NCBI GenBank assembly: GCA_026193155.1
Contig: JAPHSI010000039.1
Coordinates: 1-8,248, forward strand
DNA length: 8,248 bases
Source of the DNA: Sulfurimonadaceae bacterium
GTDB lineage: Bacteria; Campylobacterota; Campylobacteria; Campylobacterales; Sulfurimonadaceae
Direction: 5' to 3'
Positions within the stretch are counted from its first letter, which is position 1; every line of letters begins with the position of its first letter. Below the pieces are notes generated by a model that had not been told where the DNA came from, searched no databases, and was given only the letters and a program-made list of their open reading frames with translations. Below, piece by piece: positions 1 to 6,551 of this stretch. Position numbers and translations under genes: made by a program.

Positions 1-300
1 GCTTATCTCTTTATTTTGGATATTTACTATACCTGATGAGTTAAGACTTTTTGTATATGAACCCGAGATAGATACAATAGCACTTTTAACATCAGTAGCT
101 GCTACTCTTTTTGCGTCATCTACTGCTTGTTTTATAGATTTTGAAGCTAGCTCAATGTTGGTAATTGTACCTCTTTTTAGACCTTGTGCCTTAGTGATTC
201 CGGCACCTATGGCTGCACAAGAATTGTCATCATCAATTCGTGCAATAATTGCACATATTTTTGTGGATCCAATGTCTATGGCTAGTACAGTTCTTGCCAA
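1..300 (-). CDS. ftsA: Cell division protein FtsA, N-terminal 100 residues (gene runs off the left edge)
   Basis: FtsA is an actin-like ATPase that anchors FtsZ filaments to the inner membrane at the division site. I translated this segment by hand. It starts at a TTG codon (298-300) and reads A-R-T-V-L-A-I-D-I-G-S-T-K-I-C, the phosphate-1 loop of the actin/HSP70 fold at residues 7-15. It stays open for exactly 100 codons to the window edge. A TAG lies in frame just upstream and no ATG occurs in the first codons. GAAGGA at 308-313 sits seven bases before the TTG, so the TTG start is well supported. The gene follows the ppiD-like gene with one base between stop and start, which suggests translational coupling. 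The order ppiD-like, ftsA, ftsZ is familiar from Campylobacterota, so ftsZ is expected beyond the window. Only the N-terminal subdomain is visible. Confidence 0.93.
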   Translation of the reverse strand, partial: MARTVLAIDIGSTKICAIIARIDDDNSCAAIGAGITKAQGLKRGTITNIELASKSIKQAVDDAKRVAATDVKSAIVSISGSYTKSLNSSGIVNIQNKEIS

Positions 301-301
301 C

Positions 302-1630
302 TTACAGTCCTTCTATGAAAATCTCTGTTTTATACTTGCTTTGTAAATTGTTTATTAAACCTTCGTTAAACATCGAACTTTTTAATTTTGCAAGTGTATC
401 GCTTTGTTGCGAGTTATTCAGCATTTTTTGTTCCAAAATGTTATAAAGAACAATCTTTCCATTACCTATATCGACAAATCCTCTTTTTTCTTGTTTAGTG
501 AATAGCTTATTTAAAAAATCTTTTGCTTCATCTGGATGCAGAAGTGTTAATTCTAGTGCATCTGCTTGAGTAACAAATTTTGTAGTAGTACCTTTAAATG
601 TAGCAACCGAGTTGTTAGCTAATTCTTGAAGTTTTACCCTTTTTTGTTCTTGAATAAATAGTGATTTTACTTCAGCTTTAGCGTCTTCAAAAGATTTTGG
701 TGTAGATTTATTAACTTTTACAAGTTGTATAGTATAAAAAGTGCCATCTATCTCAACAGGTTTCATAAATGGTGCCGAAAGTGTTAGGTTAGATATTTTT
801 TCGATAGTTTCAGCATCAAAAAGATTATTTGATTTGCTAACGGTAGCTTGAGTAGTTTTTACATCAGATGGCAATTTTGATTTTTTAAAGTCTATATATG
901 TTCTTAAGGCATCTTTTTTAGTTGTTTTTGGAGCATGTTTAATATAGCTTATATCATAACTAACTTCAGTCATAAAGTTTTGTTTCATACCTTCCCAGTA
1001 AGGTTTTAAAATTTTATCTGAACTATCTACGTTAATCTGCTTGTCACTTAAAACTTTATAATCTATTTTATCGGCAATATTTAAAATAGTTGAGAGGATT
1101 TGATTTTCATTTTTGTTTGTTTGAACTTTTAGTAATGTTAAAACTTTTTGGATTAAAAGTTGTTTTTTTACATCTTTCTCATATTCTTTCATACCTAAAT
1201 TATTTCTTGATAACATAGTTTTATAAACTTCTTTTGAGAATACACCGTCTTTAAAGAAAAAATCTTGAGATTTGATTTCACTTAGCAGTTCTGCATCGCT
1301 TACCCTTAAGTCGTAATCATTTGCTAGATTTAAAATTAATGATTGATCTATTAGTTGTTTAAGTGCTTGTTTTTGTAATCCAAAACTTTTTGCTTTTTCT
1401 TCATCAAAATTTCCCTGAAAAACTTTGTTGTATTGGTTATATAATCTTGAATATGCTTTTTGTAAATCACCCATACTTACTTCGATTTCTCCAACTTTTG
1501 CTACAGCTCCGGCTTTATCACCATAAGAGTATTGTCCCCAACCTACAAATCCGGCACCGACAAAAGCGATAGTAGATATCCAAATAGTAATAATAAGGTA
1601 TTTTTTATGTCTTTGCATCCATGTAATCAT
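302..1630 (-). CDS. ppiD: PpiD/SurA-type periplasmic folding protein, membrane anchored
   Basis: This 442-residue protein has the PpiD layout: a short cytoplasmic start, one membrane helix (about residues 11-32), then a periplasmic SurA-N-like chaperone domain (about 40-170). Recognisable segments are LKQLIDQSLILNLANDYDL (90-108) and the RNNLGMKEYEKDVKKQLLIQK stretch (142-162), both typical of PpiD proteins. Residues around 265-325 (SAPFMKPVEIDGTFYTIQLV, then PKSFEDAKAEV) resemble the second half of a parvulin domain. The first half, with the usual HILV motif, is not apparent, so isomerase activity is doubtful. E. coli PpiD is 623 residues; this one is shorter. Its role would be to help newly exported proteins fold at the inner membrane. 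ATG at 1630 is the first start; ATG four codons later is possible. AAGG lies eleven bases upstream, a somewhat long spacing. It heads an apparent ppiD-ftsA unit. Confidence 0.82.
   Translation of the reverse strand: MITWMQRHKKYLIITIWISTIAFVGAGFVGWGQYSYGDKAGAVAKVGEIEVSMGDLQKAYSRLYNQYNKVFQGNFDEEKAKSFGLQKQALKQLIDQSLILNLANDYDLRVSDAELLSEIKSQDFFFKDGVFSKEVYKTMLSRNNLGMKEYEKDVKKQLLIQKVLTLLKVQTNKNENQILSTILNIADKIDYKVLSDKQINVDSSDKILKPYWEGMKQNFMTEVSYDISYIKHAPKTTKKDALRTYIDFKKSKLPSDVKTTQATVSKSNNLFDAETIEKISNLTLSAPFMKPVEIDGTFYTIQLVKVNKSTPKSFEDAKAEVKSLFIQEQKRVKLQELANNSVATFKGTTTKFVTQADALELTLLHPDEAKDFLNKLFTKQEKRGFVDIGNGKIVLYNILEQKMLNNSQQSDTLAKLKSSMFNEGLINNLQSKYKTEIFIEGL
308..313 (-). promoter_or_regulatory. Ribosome binding site deciding the ftsA TTG start
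   Basis: On the minus strand this reads GAAGGA, a strong Shine-Dalgarno sequence seven bases before the TTG at 300-298. It lies inside the last codons of the upstream ppiD-like gene, so ftsA translation probably depends in part on ribosomes finishing that gene. Confidence 0.75.
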
Positions 1631-1676
1631 CTGCGTATAAACCTTGTATATAATTTTTGTGTATTTTATGTAAATT

Positions 1677-1710
1677 AGGCTTTAAGCTTCATAAAGTATA
1701 GCCTTTTTTT
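1677..1710 (+). terminator. Hairpin followed by seven T's, terminator-like on the plus strand
   Basis: AGGCT (1677-1681) pairs with AGCCT (1700-1704), with possible extra pairing of TTTA and TAAA inside the loop, and T's run from 1704 to 1710. This has the form of a weak intrinsic terminator for plus-strand transcription, yet no plus-strand gene lies upstream. It could stop antisense transcripts leaving the ppiD region or be a chance structure. The stem is short and the loop long, so confidence is low. Confidence 0.3.
1695..1700 (-). promoter_or_regulatory. Candidate -10 box for the ppiD-ftsA transcript
   Basis: The minus strand reads TATACT, with TTTAGA eighteen bases further upstream as a possible weak -35. 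Transcription would start near 1688 and leave a leader of about 58 bases before the ppiD ATG. It lies within a hairpin-like segment and is only one of several AT-rich choices here. Confidence 0.35.
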
Positions 1711-1720
1711 GGTTTTATTC

Positions 1721-1737
1721 TAAAGAAGACTTCTTTA
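1721..1737. repeat. 17-base near-perfect palindrome in the divergent intergenic region
   Basis: TAAAGAAG (1721-1728) and CTTCTTTA (1730-1737) are exact reverse complements around a single A. The symmetry and size fit a binding site for a dimeric regulator between the divergent ppiD and the 116-residue gene. No known operator was recognised. Confidence 0.5.
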
Positions 1738-1743
1738 ATTAAA

Positions 1744-1749
1744 TATAAT
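1744..1749 (+). promoter_or_regulatory. Candidate -10 box for the gene at 1824
   Basis: A perfect TATAAT lies about seven bases downstream of the palindrome at 1721-1737, and would give a leader of about 70 bases. No -35 is evident, which is usual for this phylum's housekeeping promoters. TATACT at 1805-1810 is a competing choice but would cut off part of the ribosome binding site. Confidence 0.35.
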
Positions 1750-1781
1750 ATATTATTTTTTTAAGTGTCGTATAACATGAA

Positions 1782-1812
1782 ATAGTATAACCTTTTTTAA
1801 TAGTTATACTAT
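1782..1812. repeat. 10-base inverted repeat directly before the ribosome binding site of the gene at 1824
   Basis: ATAGTATAAC (1782-1791) and GTTATACTAT (1803-1812) are exact reverse complements separated by 11 bases. The core GTATAAC occurs a third time in direct orientation at 1770-1776, fifteen bases before the left arm. The right arm touches AAGGA (1813-1817), the Shine-Dalgarno sequence six bases before ATG 1824. It may be a protein operator with three half-sites or an RNA hairpin that affects ribosome access. Confidence 0.55.
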
Positions 1813-1823
1813 AAGGATATGAC

Positions 1824-2174
1824 ATGAATCGTATTGATAAATATGCCCATTTAGATATTGAGCTTCCAGAACTTCCAGAAGTATTGTTAAATACTATACA
1901 ATCAGAAATATTAGAGATTATGTGTGTGGATAAAAACTGCGATAAATTTAAAAAAGTATGTCTTGAATATCCGGTACTAAATAAAGCTGTTTATGTTGTT
2001 TTTTCCAGTTATATAAAAAAAAGTGACCACAAGTATGAAAAGTTTATTTTTTTAGGAGAAAAAGGGGATGAACTTTGTGATTTAAGTGGCAGAGATTTTG
2101 AACTTTACGGATTGTTAAAATGTGTAAGTATTCCCCACACACAAGAGTATTGTGATTTTAAAAAATATTCATAA
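1824..2174 (+). CDS. Unrecognised 116-residue cysteine-rich cytoplasmic protein
   Basis: I do not recognise this family. The start is secure: AAGGA at 1813-1817 lies six bases before the ATG and the leader carries inverted repeats. The protein is soluble, with no signal peptide or membrane helix, and has six cysteines (C34, C39, C46, C85, C100, C110). C34 and C39 form MCVDKNC, followed by C46, so a metal site or redox role is possible, but the spacing matches no zinc or iron-sulfur motif I can name. The middle (residues 55-77) is hydrophobic and aromatic and likely a strand pair. It lies on the same strand as bioA and 58 bases before it, but bioA seems to have its own promoter, so a shared job is not implied. 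That it is a real gene rests on its length, leader signals and codon use like its neighbours. Confidence 0.72.
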   Translation: MNRIDKYAHLDIELPELPEVLLNTIQSEILEIMCVDKNCDKFKKVCLEYPVLNKAVYVVFSSYIKKSDHKYEKFIFLGEKGDELCDLSGRDFELYGLLKCVSIPHTQEYCDFKKYS

Positions 2175-2220
2175 ATATAATAAATAGTTCTAATAATATC
2201 TCTGTTTAAAGAGTAGTCGT

Positions 2221-2226
2221 TATAAT
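2221..2226 (+). promoter_or_regulatory. bioA -10 box placed for a leaderless transcript
   Basis: A perfect TATAAT ends seven bases before the A of the bioA ATG (2233). If the last T is position -7, transcription starts exactly at that A. No Shine-Dalgarno sequence precedes the ATG, which agrees with a leaderless mRNA. A second TATAAT at 2176-2181 could also initiate, but its transcript would still lack a ribosome binding site. Confidence 0.6.
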
Positions 2227-2232
2227 TGCCAG

Positions 2233-3528
2233 ATGAAAAATGAAGAATTGAAAAACAGAGATTTAGATGTCCTTTGGCATCCATGCTCTCAGATGAAAGA
2301 TTATGAAAAGTTGCCTTTAACTCCTGTGAAAAGTGGGAAGGGAGTTTGGTTAGAAGATTTTGAAGGTAATAAGTTTATTGACGGCATCAGCTCGTGGTGG
2401 GTTAATATTTTTGGTCACTCAAACTCGTATATAAACCAAAAGATAAAAGATCAGTTAGATACCCTTGAACATGTTATTATCGCTGGTTTTACACATGAAC
2501 CGATTATAAAACTTTCAGAGCGTTTAGTAAATATTTCTCCAAAAGGCTTAGATAAATGTTTCTATGCGGATAACGGTTCATCTGCTGTTGAAGTGGCACT
2601 TAAAATGAGTTTTCATGCACATAAAAATGATGGTAAAAATAAGCCGATATTTGTTTCTTTAACCAACTCTTACCACGGTGAGACTATAGGTGCTTTAAGT
2701 GTAGGTGATGTAGAACTATACAAAGATACTTATGAGCCTCTTCTCATCCAAAGTATTCAAACACCTACACCAAAAGATATGAGTAAAGATGCAGCTAAAG
2801 TTGCTGCAAATGAGTTTGAAAACTTATGCTTAGAAAAATCAGATGAGATAAGTGCAATTATACTTGAACCTCTTATTCAGGGGGCAGGATATATGCATAT
2901 GTATCATCCACATTTTTTAGAACTTGTTCGTGATATATGTAATCGATATGATGTACATTTAATAGCTGATGAAGTTATGGTGGGTTTTGGAAGAACGGGT
3001 AAGCTTTTTGCTTGTGAGCATGCAGATATAACACCTGATTTTTTAGTTTTATCAAAAGGCATTACGGGTGGTTATTTGCCACTTTCAGTTGTGCTTACTT
3101 CAAATGATGTTTATGCAAAATTTTATTGTGATTATTTGGAATATAAAGCATTCCTGCACTCTCATTCTTACACAGGAAATGCATTAGCATGTGCTGCTGC
3201 AAACGCAACTTTGGATATTTTTGAAAATGATAATATCATAAAAGAGAATGAGAAAAAATCTGCATATATGTTTGAAAAGTTAAAAGAGTTTGAAAAACTA
3301 TCTAATGTTTTAGAAATTCGTCAAACAGGTATGGTAAGTGTAGTTGAGTTAAAAGGTTATAGCCCTGAAGAAAGAATAGGACTCAGGGTACATCAATACT
3401 GCTTAGACAGAGGTGTTTTAATCCGTCCTCTTGGTCATGTAGTATACTTTATGCCACCGTATATCATCTCTTACGAAGAGATAGATAAGATGATGGATAC
3501 TACGCTTGAAGCTATAAAAAGGCTATAG
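2233..3528 (+). CDS. bioA: Adenosylmethionine-8-amino-7-oxononanoate aminotransferase (DAPA synthase)
   Basis: BioA is a PLP enzyme that moves the amino group of S-adenosylmethionine to 8-amino-7-oxononanoate, giving 7,8-diaminononanoate in biotin synthesis. The 431 residues match the family's usual length. Motifs in order: WHPCSQMKDY (15-24), DGISSWWVNIFGH (50-62), NGSSAVEVALKM (114-125) for PLP phosphate, YHGETIGALSVGD (147-159), ILEPLIQGAGYMHMYHP (210-226), IADEVMVGFGRTG (244-256) with cofactor aspartate D246, LSKGITGG (273-280) with Schiff-base lysine K275, HSYTGNALACAAANA (311-325) and RPLGHVVYFMPPY (398-410). R398 matches the arginine that binds the substrate carboxylate. The tyrosine of WHPY in E. 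coli (Tyr17) is cysteine here. The SWW and MYHP motifs set BioA apart from general class III aminotransferases. The ATG at 2233 has no Shine-Dalgarno sequence and probably heads a leaderless mRNA. The stop abuts that of the convergent receptor gene. Confidence 0.96.
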   Translation: MKNEELKNRDLDVLWHPCSQMKDYEKLPLTPVKSGKGVWLEDFEGNKFIDGISSWWVNIFGHSNSYINQKIKDQLDTLEHVIIAGFTHEPIIKLSERLVNISPKGLDKCFYADNGSSAVEVALKMSFHAHKNDGKNKPIFVSLTNSYHGETIGALSVGDVELYKDTYEPLLIQSIQTPTPKDMSKDAAKVAANEFENLCLEKSDEISAIILEPLIQGAGYMHMYHPHFLELVRDICNRYDVHLIADEVMVGFGRTGKLFACEHADITPDFLVLSKGITGGYLPLSVVLTSNDVYAKFYCDYLEYKAFLHSHSYTGNALACAAANATLDIFENDNIIKENEKKSAYMFEKLKEFEKLSNVLEIRQTGMVSVVELKGYSPEERIGLRVHQYCLDRGVLIRPLGHVVYFMPPYIISYEEIDKMMDTTLEAIKRL

Positions 3529-5568
3529 TTAAAATTTGTAAGTTAAATCTATCCAAGGAAGCAAAGGGAGACCTTTGCTGACACCGTCTTGATTATAGTT
3601 ATCATCATATGTTATAGCAGATATATTATCATGATTTGTAATATTCATAATCTCAAAAGACCATTCAAATGATGAGTTTTTTTCTAGTTTTTGTTCTTGT
3701 GCAATTTTAATATTTAATGAAAAATATGTCGGCAGTCTTGAACTAAAAGGTTCTTCATATATAGGTCTTACTCTTCCTGCATCTAAATATGTACCTATAA
3801 CTTTTGTGTAAGGTTTTCCACTATGATAATTAAGTCTAGTTGAAAGTGCCCAAGAATCACCAATTTTCATACCTCCTATAAGTTGCAGAGTATGTGGAAT
3901 CTCTCCGTAAAATCTGTACAATTTTTCATTTAGGGTATTTGTTTCTCTTTTAGACCTTAAATAAGTATATGCCAAAAATGCAAAATACTTATCACTTTTA
4001 TATTTTAGATTTGCATCTAAACCATAAGCGTATCCATCACCATTGTTTAAGTAAATAGAAGCATTGTCATCTATTAATAAATCTTTATAGTTTTTGTAAA
4101 AAATATCTATTGAAGAATTTAGATTTTTAAATGAATTATTATCGTAGTGGATTAGGTAATGTTCAGCTCTTTCATAGTCTGAATTAGGATTACCTATACC
4201 TTCTACAGTTTTATAGCCTTGTGGCATCTGGGTATATGTCCCTGTTGCAAAAGATAAATTATTTGTATCGTTAAGTTTATAAAGGACTGATACTCTAGGG
4301 TCTATATATGAGCCCATATCATTATATGTAGTTTTAGAAGCTCTAAGCCCGTATTTTAATACTAAATTATCGCTAATAGAGTAAATATCTTCTAAAAATA
4401 AAACTGTATATGTTGCATCTATATCTAGGTTTTTATTATATTTTGTAGCTGTAGTAAAATCAAAATCCGGATTTTCTTGTGTATTCACTTTGGAAATATT
4501 AAAATCAAGTGGTAAAAAGAATCTTCTTGCTTCAAAGCCAACGACTAGTTTATGGTTACTTAATTCATAAGAGCTTTGATGAAAAACCCCATATTCATCC
4601 TCTGTTAGATTAACAAAATAGCCATCATAAAATTTTGTACGATATTTATCATGTTTATAATAAAATAAAGAGTTTGTTTCATAATTATTATAATAACCTT
4701 GATGACGAAGGCCTAAAGTTGTGAATCCAAACTCTGCTTTTAATTGACCTACGGCTTCAGGGTCTTTTTCTTTATTTCTTTGTGAATAAATATCTAACGC
4801 GTCATGAGCACTAATAAGTTCTAGTGAGAAAAGATTGTTTTCATCATGTTGGTATTTCATAAAAAAGGTAATGTCGTAATAATTTGGAAATTCTGTATAA
4901 GTAGTATTTGTATCTTCATCTAAAGTACCTGTCGATTTTCCAACAGCAGCCAGAGCCAAGTCAAAGTAACTTCTTCTAGCACCCAAATAAAAACTTACAT
5001 TTTTGTTTAAAGGGACATTTACACCCGCAGATGCATCGTAAATACCAACATGTCCATAACCGTGATAAATATCATCAGGATATTTTGGAGTTACATTTAT
5101 TACCCCACCCATTGCATTTCCGTAAGTCGCATCAAATCCTGCCATATATGCATCTATCTGATCTATAGAATCTGGGGATAAAACAGAATGAAGACCACCC
5201 ATATGAAACAGATAACCTATAGGCAGGTGGTTTATCATAGTAAGAGATTCTTCAGGTTTTGAACCGTATATAAATATTTCTCCGCTTGCATCTGAAGTAG
5301 ATGTGACACCGCTTAAACTCTGAACTGCTTTTATTGGATCGCCTTGGACACCTGGTATAAACATAGCTTCATCAGTGCTAAGTCTTTTTTGTGCGGGCAT
5401 CGAGTTTACATGTTCGCTTGATTCAAAATATTCTACTTCACCAAATGCATCTGTAAAAACTTCTTTATCAGAACTTTCTTGTGCATCAGCATTTATTTCA
5501 ATAACACCTAAATCCGCAGCAATTATATTTGATATAAGTAAGAATAGCAGTAGTGTTATACGAAACAT
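3529..5568 (-). CDS. TonB-dependent outer-membrane receptor, substrate unknown
   Basis: This 679-residue protein takes up a scarce ligand across the outer membrane using force from TonB. Residues 1-18 are a signal peptide (MFRITLLLFLLISNIIA, cut near A17/A18). Right after it, LGVIEINA (20-27) looks like a TonB box. The plug covers about 65-160, with GDPIKAVQSLSGVTS (76-90), IFIYGSKPEESLTMINHLPI (98-117) and the closing AGFDATYGNAMGGVINVTPK (143-162). The rest is strand-rich barrel and ends in L-T-Y-K-F, the terminal aromatic residue needed for barrel assembly. There appear to be no cysteines. The GDP-x-K-AVQSL plug type is a broad TonB-dependent family not tied to one ligand. Siderophore, cobalamin or another substrate cannot be told apart. 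ATG 5568 has AAGGA five bases upstream and begins one base after exbD stops, so the receptor closes the tonB-exbB-exbD unit and is its likely client. Confidence 0.93.
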   Translation of the reverse strand: MFRITLLLFLLISNIIAADLGVIEINADAQESSDKEVFTDAFGEVEYFESSEHVNSMPAQKRLSTDEAMFIPGVQGDPIKAVQSLSGVTSTSDASGEIFIYGSKPEESLTMINHLPIGYLFHMGGLHSVLSPDSIDQIDAYMAGFDATYGNAMGGVINVTPKYPDDIYHGYGHVGIYDASAGVNVPLNKNVSFYLGARRSYFDLALAAVGKSTGTLDEDTNTTYTEFPNYYDITFFMKYQHDENNLFSLELISAHDALDIYSQRNKEKDPEAVGQLKAEFGFTTLGLRHQGYYNNYETNSLFYYKHDKYRTKFYDGYFVNLTEDEYGVFHQSSYELSNHKLVVGFEARRFFLPLDFNISKVNTQENPDFDFTTATKYNKNLDIDATYTVLFLEDIYSISDNLVLKYGLRASKTTYNDMGSYIDPRVSVLYKLNDTNNLSFATGTYTQMPQGYKTVEGIGNPNSDYERAEHYLIHYDNNSFKNLNSSIDIFYKNYKDLLIDDNASIYLNNGDGYAYGLDANLKYKSDKYFAFLAYTYLRSKRETNTLNEKLYRFYGEIPHTLQLIGGMKIGDSWALSTRLNYHSGKPYTKVIGTYLDAGRVRPIYEEPFSSRLPTYFSLNIKIAQEQKLEKNSSFEWSFEIMNITNHDNISAITYDDNYNQDGVSKGLPLLPWIDLTYKF
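3560..3579. other. Perfect 8-bp hairpin just past the bioA stop, inside the receptor gene
   Basis: AGCAAAGG (3560-3567) and CCTTTGCT (3572-3579) pair exactly around GAGA, a GNRA-type tetraloop in the plus-strand RNA. It starts 32 bases after the bioA stop. Neither strand has a T-run after it, so it is not a classic intrinsic terminator. It could protect the 3' end of bioA mRNA or simply reflect the coding sequence. Confidence 0.4.
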
Positions 5569-5569
5569 T

Positions 5570-5980
5570 TTATTCCTTATTTTTTGTTAGGACAGAAATA
5601 TTGCCAATCCCTTCATTAGAAAAAATATCTAAAACATCAACAAAGCATCTATGTGGTGACTCTTTATCTGCACCAACTTGAAAAATAGAGTTTTTATTTT
5701 CATTATGAATAGAGTTTAACCTCTCTTTTAATTCTAGCTTATTTACACCTTTTTTGTCTATAAAATATTCACAATTTTGTGTAATATTAATTATATGTGT
5801 TAAGTTTTTTTTGTAGACTACTTTTTTAGAACTTGATACAGGTATATTCAAGTCTATCATTTTTAGTTGTAAAAATGTAGTAGTTGTTATGAAAAATATC
5901 AGTAATATTAGAAGTAAATCTATGAGATTAACAGGTGCAATATCAAGATTTACAGAGGGTCTTTTTGAATTTCTACGCAT
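5570..5980 (-). CDS. exbD: ExbD/TolR-family proton-channel subunit of the TonB motor
   Basis: ExbD works with ExbB to turn the proton gradient into movement of TonB. The 136-residue protein has a short basic cytoplasmic start (MRRNSKRPSVNLDIAPVNL), a single membrane helix (about 19-37) and a periplasmic domain. D21 in NLIDLLLILLIFF matches the membrane aspartate essential in E. coli ExbD (Asp25). The periplasmic part keeps the YFIDKKGV strand and the FQVGADKESP segment of the ExbD/TolR fold. The start overlaps the end of exbB by eight bases and has no strong Shine-Dalgarno sequence, which points to coupled translation. ExbD rather than TolR is favoured by the adjacent tonB and receptor genes and by the absence of tolB or pal here. 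Confidence 0.93.
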   Translation of the reverse strand: MRRNSKRPSVNLDIAPVNLIDLLLILLIFFITTTTFLQLKMIDLNIPVSSSKKVVYKKNLTHIINITQNCEYFIDKKGVNKLELKERLNSIHNENKNSIFQVGADKESPHRCFVDVLDIFSNEGIGNISVLTKNKE

Positions 5981-6542
5981 CTTTAACTAACTTGTAAAGT
6001 TTCTCTTCAAATTTTGAAACATTTTTCATACTGATATACTCAAACGTTTTGTATAAAATCATGGAACCAACGGCAACTATAAGTCCAGCCATTGTATCAA
6101 CAATAACTTCTTTTATACCACCGGCTATGATAGATGGATCACTAAGACTAATATCAGCTACACCTTCAAATACATGCCATACACCTATAAATGTACCTAT
6201 AAGTCCAAGCATAGGACTAAGAACCGCTATTACACCTATGATAGATACGTATCTCATCATATACTGCTCATAAAGGTCAAGTTTTACGCTTATATATGAG
6301 TTTAAAAAGGAGTTAGAATCACGAGGGTAGTCTTTAATATCCTGAAGTGTTTTTTTCACCATACCTTCATCTATATTTTCCAAGCTATTTAGGCTTTGTA
6401 GCTCATCAAGTTGCTTATTATGTTTAAAATATATTATATAGTGATATATTTTCTCAAATGACATAAGAAGCACGGCAGAGAAAGCTATAATCAGAGTTCT
6501 TACAATCCAGTCGTGTTCATTCCATATTTCTAGTATACTCAT
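5973..6542 (-). CDS. exbB: ExbB/TolQ/MotA-family subunit of the TonB motor
   Basis: ExbB forms the membrane scaffold around ExbD and stabilises TonB. The 189 residues give three membrane helices at about 13-38, 99-127 and 144-168, with the charged cytoplasmic loop (39-95) between the first two. The family signature SPMLGLIGTFIGVWHVFEGVA spans 109-129, and the third helix holds IKEVIVDTMAGLIVAV (143-158). T117, E145 and T150 fit the positions of the polar residues Thr148, Glu176 and Thr181 of E. coli ExbB; the E-to-T spacing of five is kept. The ATG at 6542 has AGGA seven bases upstream that overlaps the tonB stop, with nine bases between the genes. The protein is shorter at the N-terminus than E. 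coli ExbB (244 residues) and has no signal peptide. Confidence 0.94.
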   Translation of the reverse strand: MSILEIWNEHDWIVRTLIIAFSAVLLMSFEKIYHYIIYFKHNKQLDELQSLNSLENIDEGMVKKTLQDIKDYPRDSNSFLNSYISVKLDLYEQYMMRYVSIIGVIAVLSPMLGLIGTFIGVWHVFEGVADISLSDPSIIAGGIKEVIVDTMAGLIVAVGSMILYKTFEYISMKNVSKFEEKLYKLVKDA

Positions 6543-6551
6543 CTATTTTTC

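Noticed and set aside
155..446. Two plus-strand open frames opposite ftsA and the end of the ppiD-like gene
   Set aside because: Both are antisense shadows of convincing minus-strand proteins.
1363..1572. Plus-strand open frame opposite the ppiD-like N-terminal region
   Set aside because: It mirrors a conserved chaperone domain and has no independent support.
3560..3579. Intrinsic terminator for bioA or the receptor gene
   Set aside because: The stem is perfect, but neither strand has the T-run needed; it is listed only as a hairpin.
5375..5590. Plus-strand open frame opposite the start of the receptor gene
   Set aside because: It is antisense to a clear signal peptide and plug, lacks a convincing ribosome binding site and has no family features.
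6049..6273. Plus-strand open frame opposite exbB
   Set aside because: It is the shadow of a strongly conserved ExbB coding frame.
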